Source of the DNA: Metopolophium dirhodum
Taxonomy: Eukaryota > Arthropoda > Insecta > Hemiptera > Aphididae
Assembly: GCF_019925205.1 (NCBI RefSeq)
Contig: NC_083566.1
Span: 22,382,001 to 22,446,000, forward strand
Reading direction: 5' to 3'
DNA: 64,000 nt
Shown: positions 13,101 to 27,600 of the stretch, piece by piece
Position numbering within the stretch: the first letter of the stretch is position 1
Layout: each line of letters starts with the position of its first letter
Translations under genes and position numbers: made by a program
Notes under the pieces: model-generated
The model's input: only the letters and a program-made list of their open reading frames with translations
Databases searched by the model: none
Told to the model about the DNA's origin: nothing

Positions 13101-16100
13101 GATTCAAATAAAATAAAATATTATGAAAATAATACGGTACGAATACCGTTGGTGAACTATAGATTCAACAATACTGTGCTTGTCATTATGGATACACCAT
13201 TGAGAGTGTTTTAGTGATACAAATTAAGTCAAATAATATTGCGATTCGTGAATCCTCGGATGTTGAACTCCATTAATTTACTAATTGTAATAACGGCGAA
13301 ACGGATATATAAATGGAAGTCGATTAAAACGACTAAAAGCTCAATTGATCAGGTGAGAGAAAATATAACTACACTATCACAAGAGCCTGTTGCCCTGTTC
13401 TACATTTTTCTTTAACATATTTTTTTGGATGTTTGCGAGCATGTTAACCTAGCATTGAGAAGACAACCGAAGAATATTATAATCGACTGTGTTCCACAAT
13501 CCACGCCATAATAATAATTATTCTGCATTTTAAATTTCTATTCGTCATTAAAAAAAAATACGTTTTAGACAGCTGATCCACCAAAACTGACAGACAAAAG
13601 CCTACCGCACGTTTAAATAATTGCTACAAGAGAACATGTAACAGTTAAATACTGCGTTTACATTTTTAGCTATTTAAACGAGTTTATCTAATTAACGTCG
13701 TTGACACGTTTATTACGGCGTAAAAGGCCAATGTTAAAAATAAATTTAAAACTAACTAATTAACATGGTATTGGTACGGTACGAGAAACAAAGTATAAAA
13801 TAATCACACCAAAAGAGGCAATGCACGGGTGCACAAATAAAATGTATATGATCAACAAACATAATATTAAGTGGAATAATAAACATCAAATAATTAAATA
13901 ATTAAGTGGTCGATGATTAAACATCACAATAACAACACTGAACATAATGATAAAATATCACAATAATACTGAACGAATTTACGGTATTATATTGGGAGAT
14001 GATAAACGTAACATGGAAACATAATAAATAATAATAATATATAATAATGGTTCGTCCTTGGCCAACTGTTGTCTGTTAATATTTCGATACGACATTGTGT
14101 TCGTATTCAGATTTTACACGTTTACATATTATTATGTTGTTTTTTAATATTATTTTTTTTCTTAACTTGGCGCCTATTTTTAACAACACTCCATTGTGTT
14201 TCACAATGGTTTTTCATAAATTTTATTAAAATTCAAAAAACAGGCAACAATGAGACGGATGAACAGAACGATACCGGGAAATATTATGATACCTAAACAT
14301 CCAAGTCATTCTGTCATTTGTAGGCATTCAACGGACGTAGAAATATCATAAACTTAGCACGGAGAAGGACTACAACGGCCTACAGGTGCTAATGTGCTAC
14401 AAAAGAGCTCTGCGGAGAATCTCACTACCTACAACCTACCTATCCACCCATAATTTATGCTACCACAGTACTACTTTAATATAAATATATTATAATGCAA
14501 TGCCTCTAATAATTATTGTTATACGAAATATAGCTAAACAATAGCAATAAATTACACGATCGAAACCGTTGTCATTGCTCGAACTATTGCTATTAATAAT
14601 ATTATATTATAATAATTATCGTCCGTTTCGCTTGTTCAAGTAATTCTATAATCTAATCGAATACCTTCAGGTCGTTGCTTATCGGCGCTCGGTGATCTCC
14701 ACACACCAGTCAGCGCCAGGTGTGAATAAAATATAATCGAAATAATTACGCGATTCATTGTATTATCGCAGAACAGGCACAGGCCAACCACTTCCTTCTT
14801 ATTTTGTCGACCAGGAAGAAGTCTCTGAGGGTTGTCGTATTGGAGTTGGACCGATTTTCACGTACGGGGTGGGACGCGACCGGAGGGGCACGCGTGCGTA
14901 TCAAATTTCCAAATCGGTAGCCCCCCCCCCCCCTCACCCGACTGACTGGAAATGCGTAGTATATTTATGCAGATAAAAAAAAATGGGCTGTAAGCACTTG
15001 TCTGCAGCTGACAAACGATTACGAGAAAAGATTTGAATAAACGGTCTTTAAAATCACATCGCTATAAATTGTTATTAAACGTATTTGTAAAGTATTATGG
15101 GCTCGCGTGCACACCGTATAATACAATAATTATGGTTTCCGCCTCCACATCCGACGCTGGGTGGTGACGCGCGCCCGAAGACGTTAATTTTGAAGGGTTC
15201 GTTTTCATTACTGGCCCCAAAAATATTAATTCTTACAAATATCCACTGACGCCGCCTCTGCCGACGACGTAAACAAAAACGAGTGTGCGAACCCCACAAA
15301 AACATCCGTAAACCGACGTACCTATACTATTATTATGTATTATTATTTTGCTGAGCGCGTGAAATAACGTTGAATTACTTGAATTGCACGTTATTATATT
15401 TAATGAACGGTATAACTATAATGACAATAATATATTATTTTATATGGTATAATCATGATCAACGATAAGTGTTTTTTTTCTTCTTTTATCTTCCATTATA
15501 ATTATTGCATCGAAGTGTAGACGTATATACGTATTATGCGACGAATAAAATGCATTAAAAATGTAAAATTATTGGAATTGTACGCGCTGGCAACAACATT
15601 ATATTACCATAAGAAATGAGTTGATTCGATTGACACAGCGAGGTACACTCTATATGATTATCGGTATTATACTGTAAATTCGAAACAGGCATTAAAAACA
15701 AAAAAAAAGAAGAAAAGCGTTGCAACACTCGCATCATCGTACGTAAATGGTATATCGTGGTTTTGTATAATAATAATATTATTATCGTTAAACGGATATA
15801 AATAATATTAAATGTTATTCCGGTGCGAGATCCTTTTTTGTCGAGATGAGGAGGAGGGGTCCCGTACGTCGTACGATTGTGTCGAGTGTAATATTATTAT
15901 ATTATAAATTATAATACAATATAATATTATATGGGACACACGACCGGAAACGCGCTCGTTTTGTCCTACAATATTAGCATGTTTTATACTATAGTATGCG
16001 ATAGTATAGTACGATTCACAGTACTAACGACGATTCGCTGTGCGAAAAGTCAACGGCCACAAAATAAATAAAATATAAAATATTTATCCATAGACGAGCA

Positions 16101-16420
16101 TTAGAAACAGACACATCTGTTTGTACCCTGAAGAGATGAAGTTGCAGTTGGATTTCGCCACCAAATAAGGATTTTATTTATTAAACTGTTTCATACATTT
16201 TGATAGCCACTTTAAGTACCTACTATAGTCTATATCTACTTTAAACTTTAAAGGCAAGTTTAATCCACACAATAAATGTTGTTCAACTTCAAATTTACTG
16301 TTACCACTAACCTGTGCAGATATAGTACATTGTATTTGATTTGTTATTATTAAATAATGGATATACTCTATAAGTATAATATTATATTATTATCATATTA
16401 TTTGGCTTATTCGTTTTTGA
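10200..16420. other. AT-rich non-coding DNA with a CpG-richer patch at 10.8-11.8 kb
   Basis: No exon could be supported. The 10800-11780 patch has more CpG than its flanks and several overlapping short frames on both strands, none with a domain or consistent splice sites. It could be an unannotated first exon or a non-coding RNA promoter. A poly-C run occurs at about 14920-14933. Confidence 0.5.
10605..10623 (+). repeat. Short interstitial TTAGG telomere-type array
   Basis: About three consecutive TTAGG units end in a degenerate TTGGG. TTAGG is the ancestral insect telomere repeat. An array this short may be a break-repair scar or chance. Confidence 0.7.
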
Positions 16421-16429
16421 ATAACAATA

Positions 16430-17240
16430 AAATAACAAAACCGCTACATGAGAAATCGAGTAAATGTCCAATTTTGTAAAAATATGAACTACAAACGCTT
16501 ATGAAAATGTGATTTGATTTGCTTGTAGATATTTTTTATTTGATAAAGGTTGACAAACTTATGAGTAACCTTGTATTACATTTTCAAATCTTTGATTTAA
16601 AAAGAAAAATTGTTATGAATTCTCAAAATAGTTTGTTAATTTTTGTGATTTTTCCGTATTTTGTCAAGATATGAACTTTAAATGATTATAAAAAAAAACT
16701 GTGACTAAGGATTTTTAATATTTTTCAAGTGTCATTGTAACAATATAGTAGGAGCCTTATATTAAATTTTGAAGCTTTTTTACCCAACAAAATAAAGTTT
16801 TATTGCCAATCATAGAAAAAAGACTAATAAAATTGAAAACTGAAAATGTTCCTAATCAGTTTAAAACAAATCAAAATATTTTTAAAATTTTATCGTGTAT
16901 AGAAAATGCAAACATAAACAACTAGTGAACATTTTATGTATATACGTTTTATTGTTATAGAATTATACAAAAAACCAAAATCGATTTTTTGGAAAACCGA
17001 TTTTGCGTAAAAATTCCCGTTATTCCTTAATTTTTATGTTGTTTTACCCGATGCTTTTGAAAATTGGGAATTTTAAATTTTGACCTCCCAATGCACCAAC
17101 AATTTCATTTTCCCATCGAACAAGATACTGAAGCTGAAAATCGAATCATTATTTTGACTACTTATCGTGTAGACAAAAGTAAAAAACACACATCATTGTA
17201 AAATCAATACATTCATCGTTCCACTCAGAATCTAAAATTG
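16430..17240. repeat. Dispersed AT-rich repeat of the GATTCTGAGCG family, copy 1
   Basis: Long blocks here recur with scattered differences at 54.2-55.1 kb. Examples are ACATGAGAAATCGAG, TTTGATTTGATTTGCTTG-like text, a TTTTTACCCAACAAAATAAA block and GGGAATTTTAAA followed by TTTTGACCTCCC. The right end carries the family marker in inverse orientation (ACTCAGAATCTAAAATT at about 17225-17240). I see no coding capacity and no clear terminal repeats, so the transposon class is open. Confidence 0.75.
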
Positions 17241-19240
17241 AATTCTTCTATAATCTATACGGACAAGAATGAAATTGTCAAGTTTTATCAAAAACAGAAC
17301 GGGTTGAAGAAATTATACTATTAAAATATTATTATACAATAATATGTCGACGAGACGAACTGCTGCAGATGGTGGAGAGTAGCCACAATGTCATTGCACC
17401 GTGTTTTTTTTTTAATTCGTTCGTCCGGCGGGGGATCCCCGCTCCGGCAACAATAATAATAACAATAATATTATTATTATATCGTAGTTGTTCCTAACAC
17501 GCGGTGAAAACAAAATTAGCGACTACATGCTCCGTGACGTGCGCAGTCTGCAGTAAGAGGGATATTTCTTAGCACATTTATAACTTATAGTACAATTTAT
17601 TATAATGCTCTTCGACTCGATGAAAACCTATCGCCGTTATCGGTATTACATTCATTGAGTCTTTTCACATTGGTGTACTATTACAATTGACATAGTCGTA
17701 TAATATGAAATTTATTATGACAAATATAATTACCAGTTTTTAAATAATTGTATAGAACGATTAGTTAGTTAATATCGTTTCATTTACGGTTTTCAAAACA
17801 ATAAATTATCAATCATAAATATCTAGTTTCAAAATATCATATATGTTTGTAAATAATTAGTAAAATATTACAATCTATATTATATAAAATACAAAAGCAC
17901 AATAACAATAGAACATTATAGGTATTAAAATTTCAATAATGTTGCATTGTTAATAAAATACTAAACAGTAATATGAGTGGTGGTGATTTGGTGACAAAGC
18001 TCTTCCACCATAATATGTCGGACTGGTCAATTACAATTTTATTTTTATTTTTAATTGCAATATAATAAGCTAATTTCCTCGGATCGTCTTTGGTAAAACA
18101 AATATATCACTACATAATTTCAAAATAAAAGCACCCCGTCACTTAAGGTGTCAACATGTCGTTTTAAAAAAATTCCTTTATTTGCCTACTGTATATTATT
18201 ATATTATAAAACCGAGGAAATAATATAATAAGTATACGTGTTTCTCTTCATGCAACACAACCTACCCCTCCTTTACTAACTGGTGGCGTATACACCAACC
18301 AACGTTTACATGTTTTATATTTTGTATAACGAGTTTGGTCGTCTGTGCACATAAATTTCTACAAAAGTTTTGAAACTTTTCGGGGCACGGCGGTCGGGCA
18401 AATCGAAAGAATGTTCGATTCGGTTCCGCCCATACATGCACGACGACGACGACGACGATATTATATTATATATACGTGACTAGGTTAATATTAAATCCGT
18501 AGCGGGATTGGCAAATATATAATAAAACTTTGTTCACCACCCCTCACAGACGTTATTCGAAATCCGTGAATAATGTATTTATTTAATTCCAAATCTCTCT
18601 GCTCTGACTCGACGATGAACGTATAATAACGCTGCGCATGTACGCAATAATAACATCGTGTCCGCTACTGCACCAGCAAATAGGTAAATGCGAATATTAA
18701 ATTAGATAGATAATCGATTTCGGGCAAACTACGTCACGCGGTCGAAATCTATATATATAATAATATAATATATTAGTCGTTGGGCTCATAACATTATTGC
18801 CCGGGAGGGGTTTCGAATTTCGATGTCGAGCAAAACTTGTTGTTCAAGGGTAAGCAGTAAGCACGCGGCCGTCGTGCGTAAATGTGGAGCAACATTATTA
18901 TCATTATTATTATAATTATATTATACATAACTATATGTTTACACAATGAGATAATTTCGATTACAAATAGATAATAATAATAATAACAATAATAATATCA
19001 CATATATAAATCTATCCGTATTATAGTAGGTATATACATAATACATGAATAATAAATATATATATATGTGTTACCACAAACTAATAATGCGTTCACTTTT
19101 TTTACATTATTGTATAAGGTTAAAGGTTTTGGAAACACGCGGACCGGGAGAAGTCACGCCTGCGAACGGGATATTATTATATATTTTTCGTCCGTTCCTT
19201 TCAGTGAATTACACAAATACTAACGTCTATAATACACGCT

Positions 19241-19243
<3 letters not shown>

Positions 19244-19274
<31 letters not shown>
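19244..19274. repeat. GT dinucleotide microsatellite
   Basis: An uninterrupted GT tract of about 15 units. Two short plus-strand frames crossing it encode Cys-Val runs and are artefacts of the repeat. Confidence 0.95.
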
Positions 19275-19276
<2 letters not shown>

Positions 19277-20388
19277 GCGTTATTGCGGTCTGACTGATAT
19301 ACATATATACATAATACACCACACACGGATCAACGGTTCCGGTTCAAAACAATATATTCGATTTGCGGTTCCCTATAGTCATCCGCAAGTGCACGGTATA
19401 ACTTACTCGTCGGACCGTATAACTTCACACGGTGTTTCGATCCCGTCTTGTGGCGGTCGTTTTCAACTGCCGGTCCGTCGCACAGAACAAAAAAGCCGGA
19501 CAGGATACTGAGAAGACCAGACGGTGGCCACATGTCTTGCTTCGCTCACCTCAGTCAGGAACTCAGGACACTAGAGACTAGGCTGCAGGATAAGTGGCTT
19601 TGTACCGTGATATTGTTGTAACTTTTGAAAGCAGCATTGGCCAATGGACGCAATTGAGTGGAGTCGACGGTTTTATACGAAAAGTTCCGACGGTTGCCGT
19701 CATTATTATAGATCAAGGGTTATTCATTGTTTGACATAATTGGTTTTTTGGGAAGACGGAAAATAAAGTATGTAAACTTTGTAATTAAACTTGTTAATGG
19801 TTACATTGATTGTCCTGAACTATTAGGTTTTCTTAATTGTAATGCCCCCTCGGCCCTCAGTATAGAACTAGGTTAACAACTATTTGTATAATATATTTTC
19901 TCAAAGAACGAATAATTATGCCTTAGTTTCTCTTATCAATAGGATGATGAAAATATTACACTAATAAACCAATGAACCAAAGATTCAATTATTTAAATGA
20001 AATTCCATTGAATATTTAAAAAAATATGTGAATGGACATTTTTGTATTTAAAGCATTAGTGTTTTATTATTGATTATACTATAATTGTATTGCAATTGGA
20101 TTATAATATGAATCAGTGAAATTAAATAAATTTCTATTTTATGTTTTTAAGAGAAACTATATTATGCTAAATAAATAATTATTGTTGTACCTGGTAATCG
20201 TAAAACTTCCTATTTGCAGATTTTTAAAGGTGCCGCATGAGACATTCTTAGCACTACAGCAATATGTTCACAGAAAAAAAAAATATGTAATAAAAAAATA
20301 TGATTGTATGACGTCGATATAATATTATGTGTCTTAATATTATTATATGTTCACTCTGGGACGGATGACAAAACGTGACATAGCCTTA

Positions 20389-20427
20389 TAGACCTATAAA
20401 GTATAAACCAATTAGTTTATAGGTCTA
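20389..20427. repeat. 12-bp inverted repeat
   Basis: TAGACCTATAAA at 20389-20400 is matched by TTTATAGGTCTA at 20416-20427 across a 15-base spacer. No flanking duplication was recognised; function unknown. Confidence 0.85.
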
Positions 20428-21671
20428 TGGGCATAACAGACCAAACCATAACCATAACATAACTATTATATGGACCATCTGACCGTATAATATAATACAT
20501 AACATGGCGCAGTGTGCTACATAGTAGATACTATATTATATATATAAATAATAATAATATACATGGCAGAAAGCTAGGAACAGAGAAACGATAAGTGTAC
20601 GAGTAGGGACGACGTTCGTGCGCGACTAGCCCACTTCAACGGTCTTGAACAAGTCGTCGTCGTGAGCACTTGTAGTGTATAATAATAATAATAATTATTA
20701 TTATTATTATTATATGGTTATTGTATAGGTATGAATGTATGATAACTGATAAGTATACTCGGCTACCGTGTAAGCACACACATGTGTGTTTAAATTGCAC
20801 GTGCGAGAAACGACGGCGAGGGAAAAGTTAGAGATTATTCTTTTATTTTTTTTTTAATCGCGAATAATAAAATGGAACAAACGCAGACATTTTTTTTTTT
20901 TACCAGGCGACTTATTCGACGTTTTAGCGACGTCATATTAAAGAATGGATAGGCCATTTGAGCTTGTCATACGGCAACAGACATAATGTTTTATGAACAT
21001 GTTTTGAGGTTATAGAGGATGACAATCACAAAATATAATTTATGATAAGACCCTCTGCCTCAGAATGGGAACCATTGATAAAAATTAAAAACTGTCGTTC
21101 TCTCTTCCCCATTCGGCCACGTGTACATCTATTTTGTTAACAATATAGACATGGCCTATACATTTTTTATTGTCTGTGCGTTTTTTATGTTTTTTTTTTT
21201 CGTCGGAATTATTTGTGAGCGAGTGTGTGGGTTTGGTAGAGGTGGAGGTGGGTTGTCGTGGACGAAGAGGAAGTAGTAGATAAGATAATAATAATATCTG
21301 ATATTAATAATAATAATAATATCCGCACATTCGCAAGAACGTCATGTACGCACGATTCTACTATAAATTCTAGTAATATCGTTTCAATTAGCCTAAATAA
21401 ACATACAAACGCGTTGTAGGTTAATGTTTTTTATTTTTTTTTTTTACGAACCAGATCTCGTGTAGTCGTGTGTATGATTTATTTCGATCAATGACGTCTA
21501 CCTCTATTATATTGTTATTTATAATATTATATTCGTGATTAAAATATAAACAAATTATACGGATCGAATATTCGAATCGAAACGAGTGAATCGACCGAGA
21601 TGTATAACTGCATTTTAAAGAGTTAATTAATATAATATTGCGCACTTGGATCGAGAGTCGACAAACTGTAC

Positions 21672-21683
21672 GCGCCATCTACC
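21672..21683 (-). promoter_or_regulatory. Candidate CTCF-type insulator motif
   Basis: The minus strand reads GGTAGATGGCGC, which fits the AGATGGCGC core known for insect CTCF sites. It sits in a small CpG-rich patch (about 21640-21770). A single motif match is weak evidence; a chance hit is possible. Confidence 0.3.
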
Positions 21684-24600
21684 GGATTCACTGGACACGA
21701 CTGCGATCGCGCGAAGTCAGCGGGCCAGAGATCGCTAGAGTCGCGTTTGCGTAGTTCTTGCCACTCCGTTATATTTGTGGAAAACTGAATGTGAAATTTT
21801 TATTCGATTTACAAGAAATCTACAAGAGATTATGTTTTTTAAAAAAAAAAACAAAAAACAGCGAGGGAACGATAATAATATTTTATCGGCCGGTACAATG
21901 CAAAAACAATAATATTATTAAAACAATATTTTACCACTCCGAATGCCAAAAGTTTTGAGACTATTAAGAGGATGGCTTACTTGGCTGTAGACGTTGGATG
22001 GTTAACACAAAACGGTTCCAAGAAAAAAACCATTGGATTGGACTATAGTAGAGCGCTATAATACCGTTAACTTAAAAATAGTCGAAAATCTGAATTGCTG
22101 TAATATTTTTCGAACACACAGGAAAATGTTGATCTCTTTATCAATAAATCATACTTAACATTCGTAATGAAAAAATACATAATGTAGCACATACAATAAT
22201 GACAATTGCGCAGTATGCGGTTCATTTTTTTTATGTGCAAATACCAAATAAATCAAAAGTATAGTCACGTATCAAATGAGACGCCATACCCACGGCCACG
22301 CCCCGCTTCAAAGGTCTTGTGTTGTAGACCATCCATTTCAATGAAATATTGAAAATGATTTAAATTTAACAATTAAAATATATTTAATTTCTTATAAAAG
22401 GGACTGTCCCATAATATGTCAGTACTATTGTTGGTTGTTGCGTAACAAATGCCATAGAATAATTGATTGGCGCGGGAAAGGATTTCGAAGCAAGACACAC
22501 ATGCGAAGATAATACATTTTCACACTAGATATAGATAATACTTAATAAGTGCAATAATAGGGTCGTTTCCAGCCATCAACAATAATTGGTATATATTTGC
22601 AACAGAATTACAAAATCTTTAAAATGTAAGATAATACCAATTAAAATAATAATAATAATAGTTACTTAACAATAATATTAAGGATTTATACAAAACTGTC
22701 TGTTATTTCATAGATTAAGGTGTCGTCCGCCTCGTGTGAAAAATTGAAGTCATTATGCCTGTAACCTTCGCTGTTCTTTCTGGCACAAAATTATGTAAAT
22801 AAGATTTATTACAGAATATTTCATCCTCACACTCAACATTTTTATTACACGTTTCACTTTAATTTTTAAAATCTGTTTCAGGGATGTGTCATGCATAATT
22901 AATATTTACGCACATCGATTGTACGCATATGATTCAAAATACAACACACTTGAATAATTAAATCAATCATCAATACTGAAAAAATATCAAACAGAAAAAT
23001 GTAAAATGCTTTGGATAAAATCTAATATCAATATTCAATAGTTGTTCAAAATAAATAGGTATTTAAATTAATAAACCTAACCGTTACCTCACATTTATTT
23101 TGCATATACAGTGAATAGCTACAATCGAATAAAATAAAAACTATACTCGTATAAAAATCTCTACATAGAAATATACAATCAAAAACCTAAAATAGAAATA
23201 TAAGATACATAATTTGATATTAATATTTGTACAATTATTGTACTTCTCTTACGCCGCAACAACGTCGGAAACCGATCACCATGTAATATGCGTCTTCTAA
23301 ATCCTACTAATATAATATACTATATACGTATTACATATAGTGAACTCTCAAATGTCGAAATATATAATATCCTTACATTCAACATCCCAAAAGGCATTAA
23401 TAAAGTCATTAAGGTTTACGTAAACTGTGTGATATTATATCTTCCTGTTTTGTTTGGCCAACGACGACGTAATTCAAAATATATTCACACGGCATAAATA
23501 CACAATCGAAAGCGTAACACACCGACCCGACGTGTGAATCGGCGAAAGCGCACGTTAATTTGAATGAAAACAGAAGTCGTGCGAAATGTTTGCAATGAAC
23601 AACGTCTTATTTTATATACATATACAAACAATTACGCAGTTATGTAGAAAAAAAATGTATCGTCCCGAAACGTTGCAACTTGCAAGTGTGTTTTTCACGA
23701 TTCGGGATTGGCTGACCAATATACGAATTTTGAAATGTCTAGCCGGTAAAAACGAACTTTTTGCGAAGACATAATTTTTCCATACCATACGAAAATTGAT
23801 GATTCGTATTTCACATTTTGTCCTCGTCGATCTTGAAACTTTCAATGGTCTCTCACGTTTTCCGAATAATCCCATCGTAAAATTTGCTGTAGCTTTGGGT
23901 ACCTCCCTACGATCGTTAACTAGAAGTCGGGAGGCAGGGAGTTGAATACGAAGGGAAAAATGTTAAAGACCTGCATGTTTTTCGTACCATGATAATAATA
24001 GGTATGTAAACGAATAATGTTTTACACGGCGTGTGAAACATTAACGAACCAGTAGAAATCAAATGAAAAACATAGTTTTGTACAACAACTAGCATGATGT
24101 TCGATTTGTTTTTACGCCACGCATGCATGCTGGTACCTATAGGTATATTATATAATGTTTTAATATATACGCATGTATTATTATTACTATAGACATTAGG
24201 CAGTCCCGCAAAGAGTTCATTTTACGATGAGAAAAAAAAATATATATAATATATTATCGGGCAAGCCAACAGTGCGAATCGTGAAAACTTTTCAAACCTT
24301 TCCGGCGGGCGTGACAAATCGAATTAGCTCTTCCCGCTGCACCCGAAAAACGGTCGGACGATTATTTCGCAACGTCGTACGTATATACACATGATTTTAT
24401 AATAATATTATGACGTCCTACCTATAGTGCTGTATAAAATACGCGGTCGCGGCAAAGAACCCATCTACATAATAATATTATAGGACGACTCGGGTTAGGC
24501 ATAATAACCGCTGCAGGTACTATAGGTGGTACACACAGCTGCAGCCGAAACCACGGCGGAGGCAGGGTGCGGGACGACCAACGATGGTTTTTTTTCGATT

Positions 24601-27600
24601 GTTATTGTTTTTGTTCGCGTGATTATCGCGGGCGTATAATGCGATAATTTTTAATGCACGTCTCGTAATGAGATATTGTTGTAATACTTATATAGCTATA
24701 TACAATACACCATATTATATATATATACATAGGAGATCATAAAGGCCTGGCGACGCGGAGACAGACTATATATATTTATACATTATAATCTTGCAGTATA
24801 ATATTATATGACGAGTTCTATAGAATGGGCGCCGAATATATAATATAGTATATAGAGTGCACATCACGAGTGTATATAATACACAGACACAGTCGGGCTC
24901 GTTGGTTGTGATTAAGATGAATTTTTATCCCCGGCGGATGAAGAGAGAATCGTGATAAAAGACACTGCAACTCTGACCATGACTAATAGAACAATGAGGT
25001 TTCTTGACCCTGCAGTCGAGTGTCGGCCGTCCTGTCTGTACACATCGTAAATGGCGACAATATATATATATAAAATAAACATAAATCTGTTTTTTCGATG
25101 ATCGTGGGGCGCGGCGGGGGTGGTTCGAGCGCAGAGTACACGACGTGAAAACGGAGGGCCCAAGCGGCCTAAAACATTAGGACCGCGGTAAACGACCTCT
25201 TACAGACCGCACCACCGCGGTTGAATAAAATCGTTTCACATTTCCTTTTTTTTGTACATAAATATTATATTATTTTATTTGCCGGTATCGTGTTAATGCC
25301 TACTATATTTTTGACACATTTTACTTTTTTAGTGACGTTTATACTTGCGTACGCGTACACACCACGCGATTACAACTTCTTAACAGAGTCCCGCGAAGAA
25401 TTTGGTCGGCGGATCGTCAGTTCGGTACACGGTACACATAATATTCTTGTCGTCTTCTCCGCGGTTGTTGCTAGGTGGGGAGAAGGATAAGACAACATGC
25501 ACATGGCCCACAGTAGTTCAGAACAGATAATTTTAATTTTAAATTGTGGCACTTATTATTATTATAGTAATATTGTTGTTTGAGAACCATCCCCTATATA
25601 TTTCCTGAAATATTTAATTTTGCTGTACATATAATACACATTCCAAATAAAGTACCTATATGCTTGTATATCCACTGCTGCAAGTGTTCATATAAGCGGC
25701 CTTATACGACGCGTCGGTTAAAGACGGAGGTCGGAGAAATGTAAAGTTTTAATTTTTTTTTCTCTGTTCGAATAAAACGAACCACGGTATACTACTGCCA
25801 AGGTCGATGTGATGATTAATTGAAGAAAATAGACGCATAACCACTAAACCACACACACATATTATACGGTACACACACTGGGTCGCCGGCGAGAATGTGT
25901 GTCGCTATCGTATATGGCGGAAGCGTTTATACAATGTAATTTATATATTATACACGCCGCGTTTCTAGTTCCGTGGGCATTTTATTTTTCCATCATTATA
26001 TGATTATTATTATTATTTTCAGCCCAACACACACTCGACTTCTCATCCGAACAATGGTTATAATAATATTATTTTCACGCAGGAATCCAACACCGCCGTC
26101 GGACCGGCTTATACCATGTGTAATGATATATCAAGACGGCGGCGGCACAGCGGTCGCTAGCACTTGTACAGTTTCCCGCGTGCCGATCAATTATTATCGT
26201 AGCAGCTTAAGGTTTTTTTTTCTTGCCATTACTGTTATCCGATACACGGCAGTGAGTATAAATCGTCGTCCAATGAGCGAATAAATCACTATTGTGATAA
26301 AAAAAAAAATTCGCAAAAATTTGCGCTGCCCGATAGCGAGCACCACAGCGTTTTTTGTCCTGCACAACATGCCGATGCGATACGACACACGTTTCTATAA
26401 TATAATAGATCATAAGCGTGCGATTCATAGAAGAGTGTGATCATCAGTGTAGGTTTACACGAGGGACTATCAAACATTCGCACGACGTCTGACTGTGTGC
26501 GAACGACATAACATGCGACATACCTACGAAAATCTCTCATGTATTTGCGTTTTGTTTAAATAATAGTTATAATTTGTATCTTTACGACACGCGACGGGCT
26601 CACACGTCGTGCCCAAACAGACTTATATAAAATCGAAACACGATGGCTTTTTTTTTTTATAAAAAGGTCATACACGGCCACACCACAAGCAACACACGTC
26701 GACAACGTTTACCGCGCGAGAAATAATCTCATCATAATAATATATATTATATACCGATGAGATTGCGGTAGAGCACTTTATCGCGTCCGCAAATTTTCTT
26801 TTACATAACTCTTATGGTCGCATACTCGCATAATATTATATATGATCCGACAGGACGTAGTGGCGAGGGCGGTGGATAATATAGTATGCATAATATCTCG
26901 ACCGGAATCGCGTACGCGAAATTTATCAACGAGTTAAAATTTAAATGTTAAAAGCTCAGAGTTTAATAAAAGATTACATCCATTATTCAAGCGGCCGCGG
27001 CATCGGAATCGTCTTATTTTAATTTTGAAACGGTTCCAAACACAACGTCGTTCTTATAATATTATATTTCTCGTGTTTACAGCACACAGTCTATTATAAT
27101 TTTCAGACATTTATAAACTATGTACAAAAGTAACTGCGATTCTTAATCGATATTGTTTAAAATTAGCTCAACATCCGCAATCGTAAAATACTGGTAAATG
27201 ACCATTAATAATTGTTAACGGCTGCCAAACACACGGATAACAGATTTATCATCAGCTCTAGAAAATGTCGATTGGAAATAATGACAGTAATATTTTACCT
27301 GCACAAACAGTCGTAGGTGGATATTGGGATTTGGGACTAAGTACAACAGCACTCTTGTTCTTACTATAATACTACGATATACGATATGATCCTGCGATAA
27401 AATCGAATCTACTACATCAAATTACTCAGTTTTACCAGCGTGATAGATGTATGTCAATACAATTTGACAACAAAACAATTGTTTTTCTTTTTATTACTAT
27501 CATTATTTCTTTCGGTTGGTTGGATGGTTTTAAATTGATCATTAATTTATTTTGTTACGGGGGATACAGCTGCTACCGCTCCTGACGTATTCGCTTTTGT

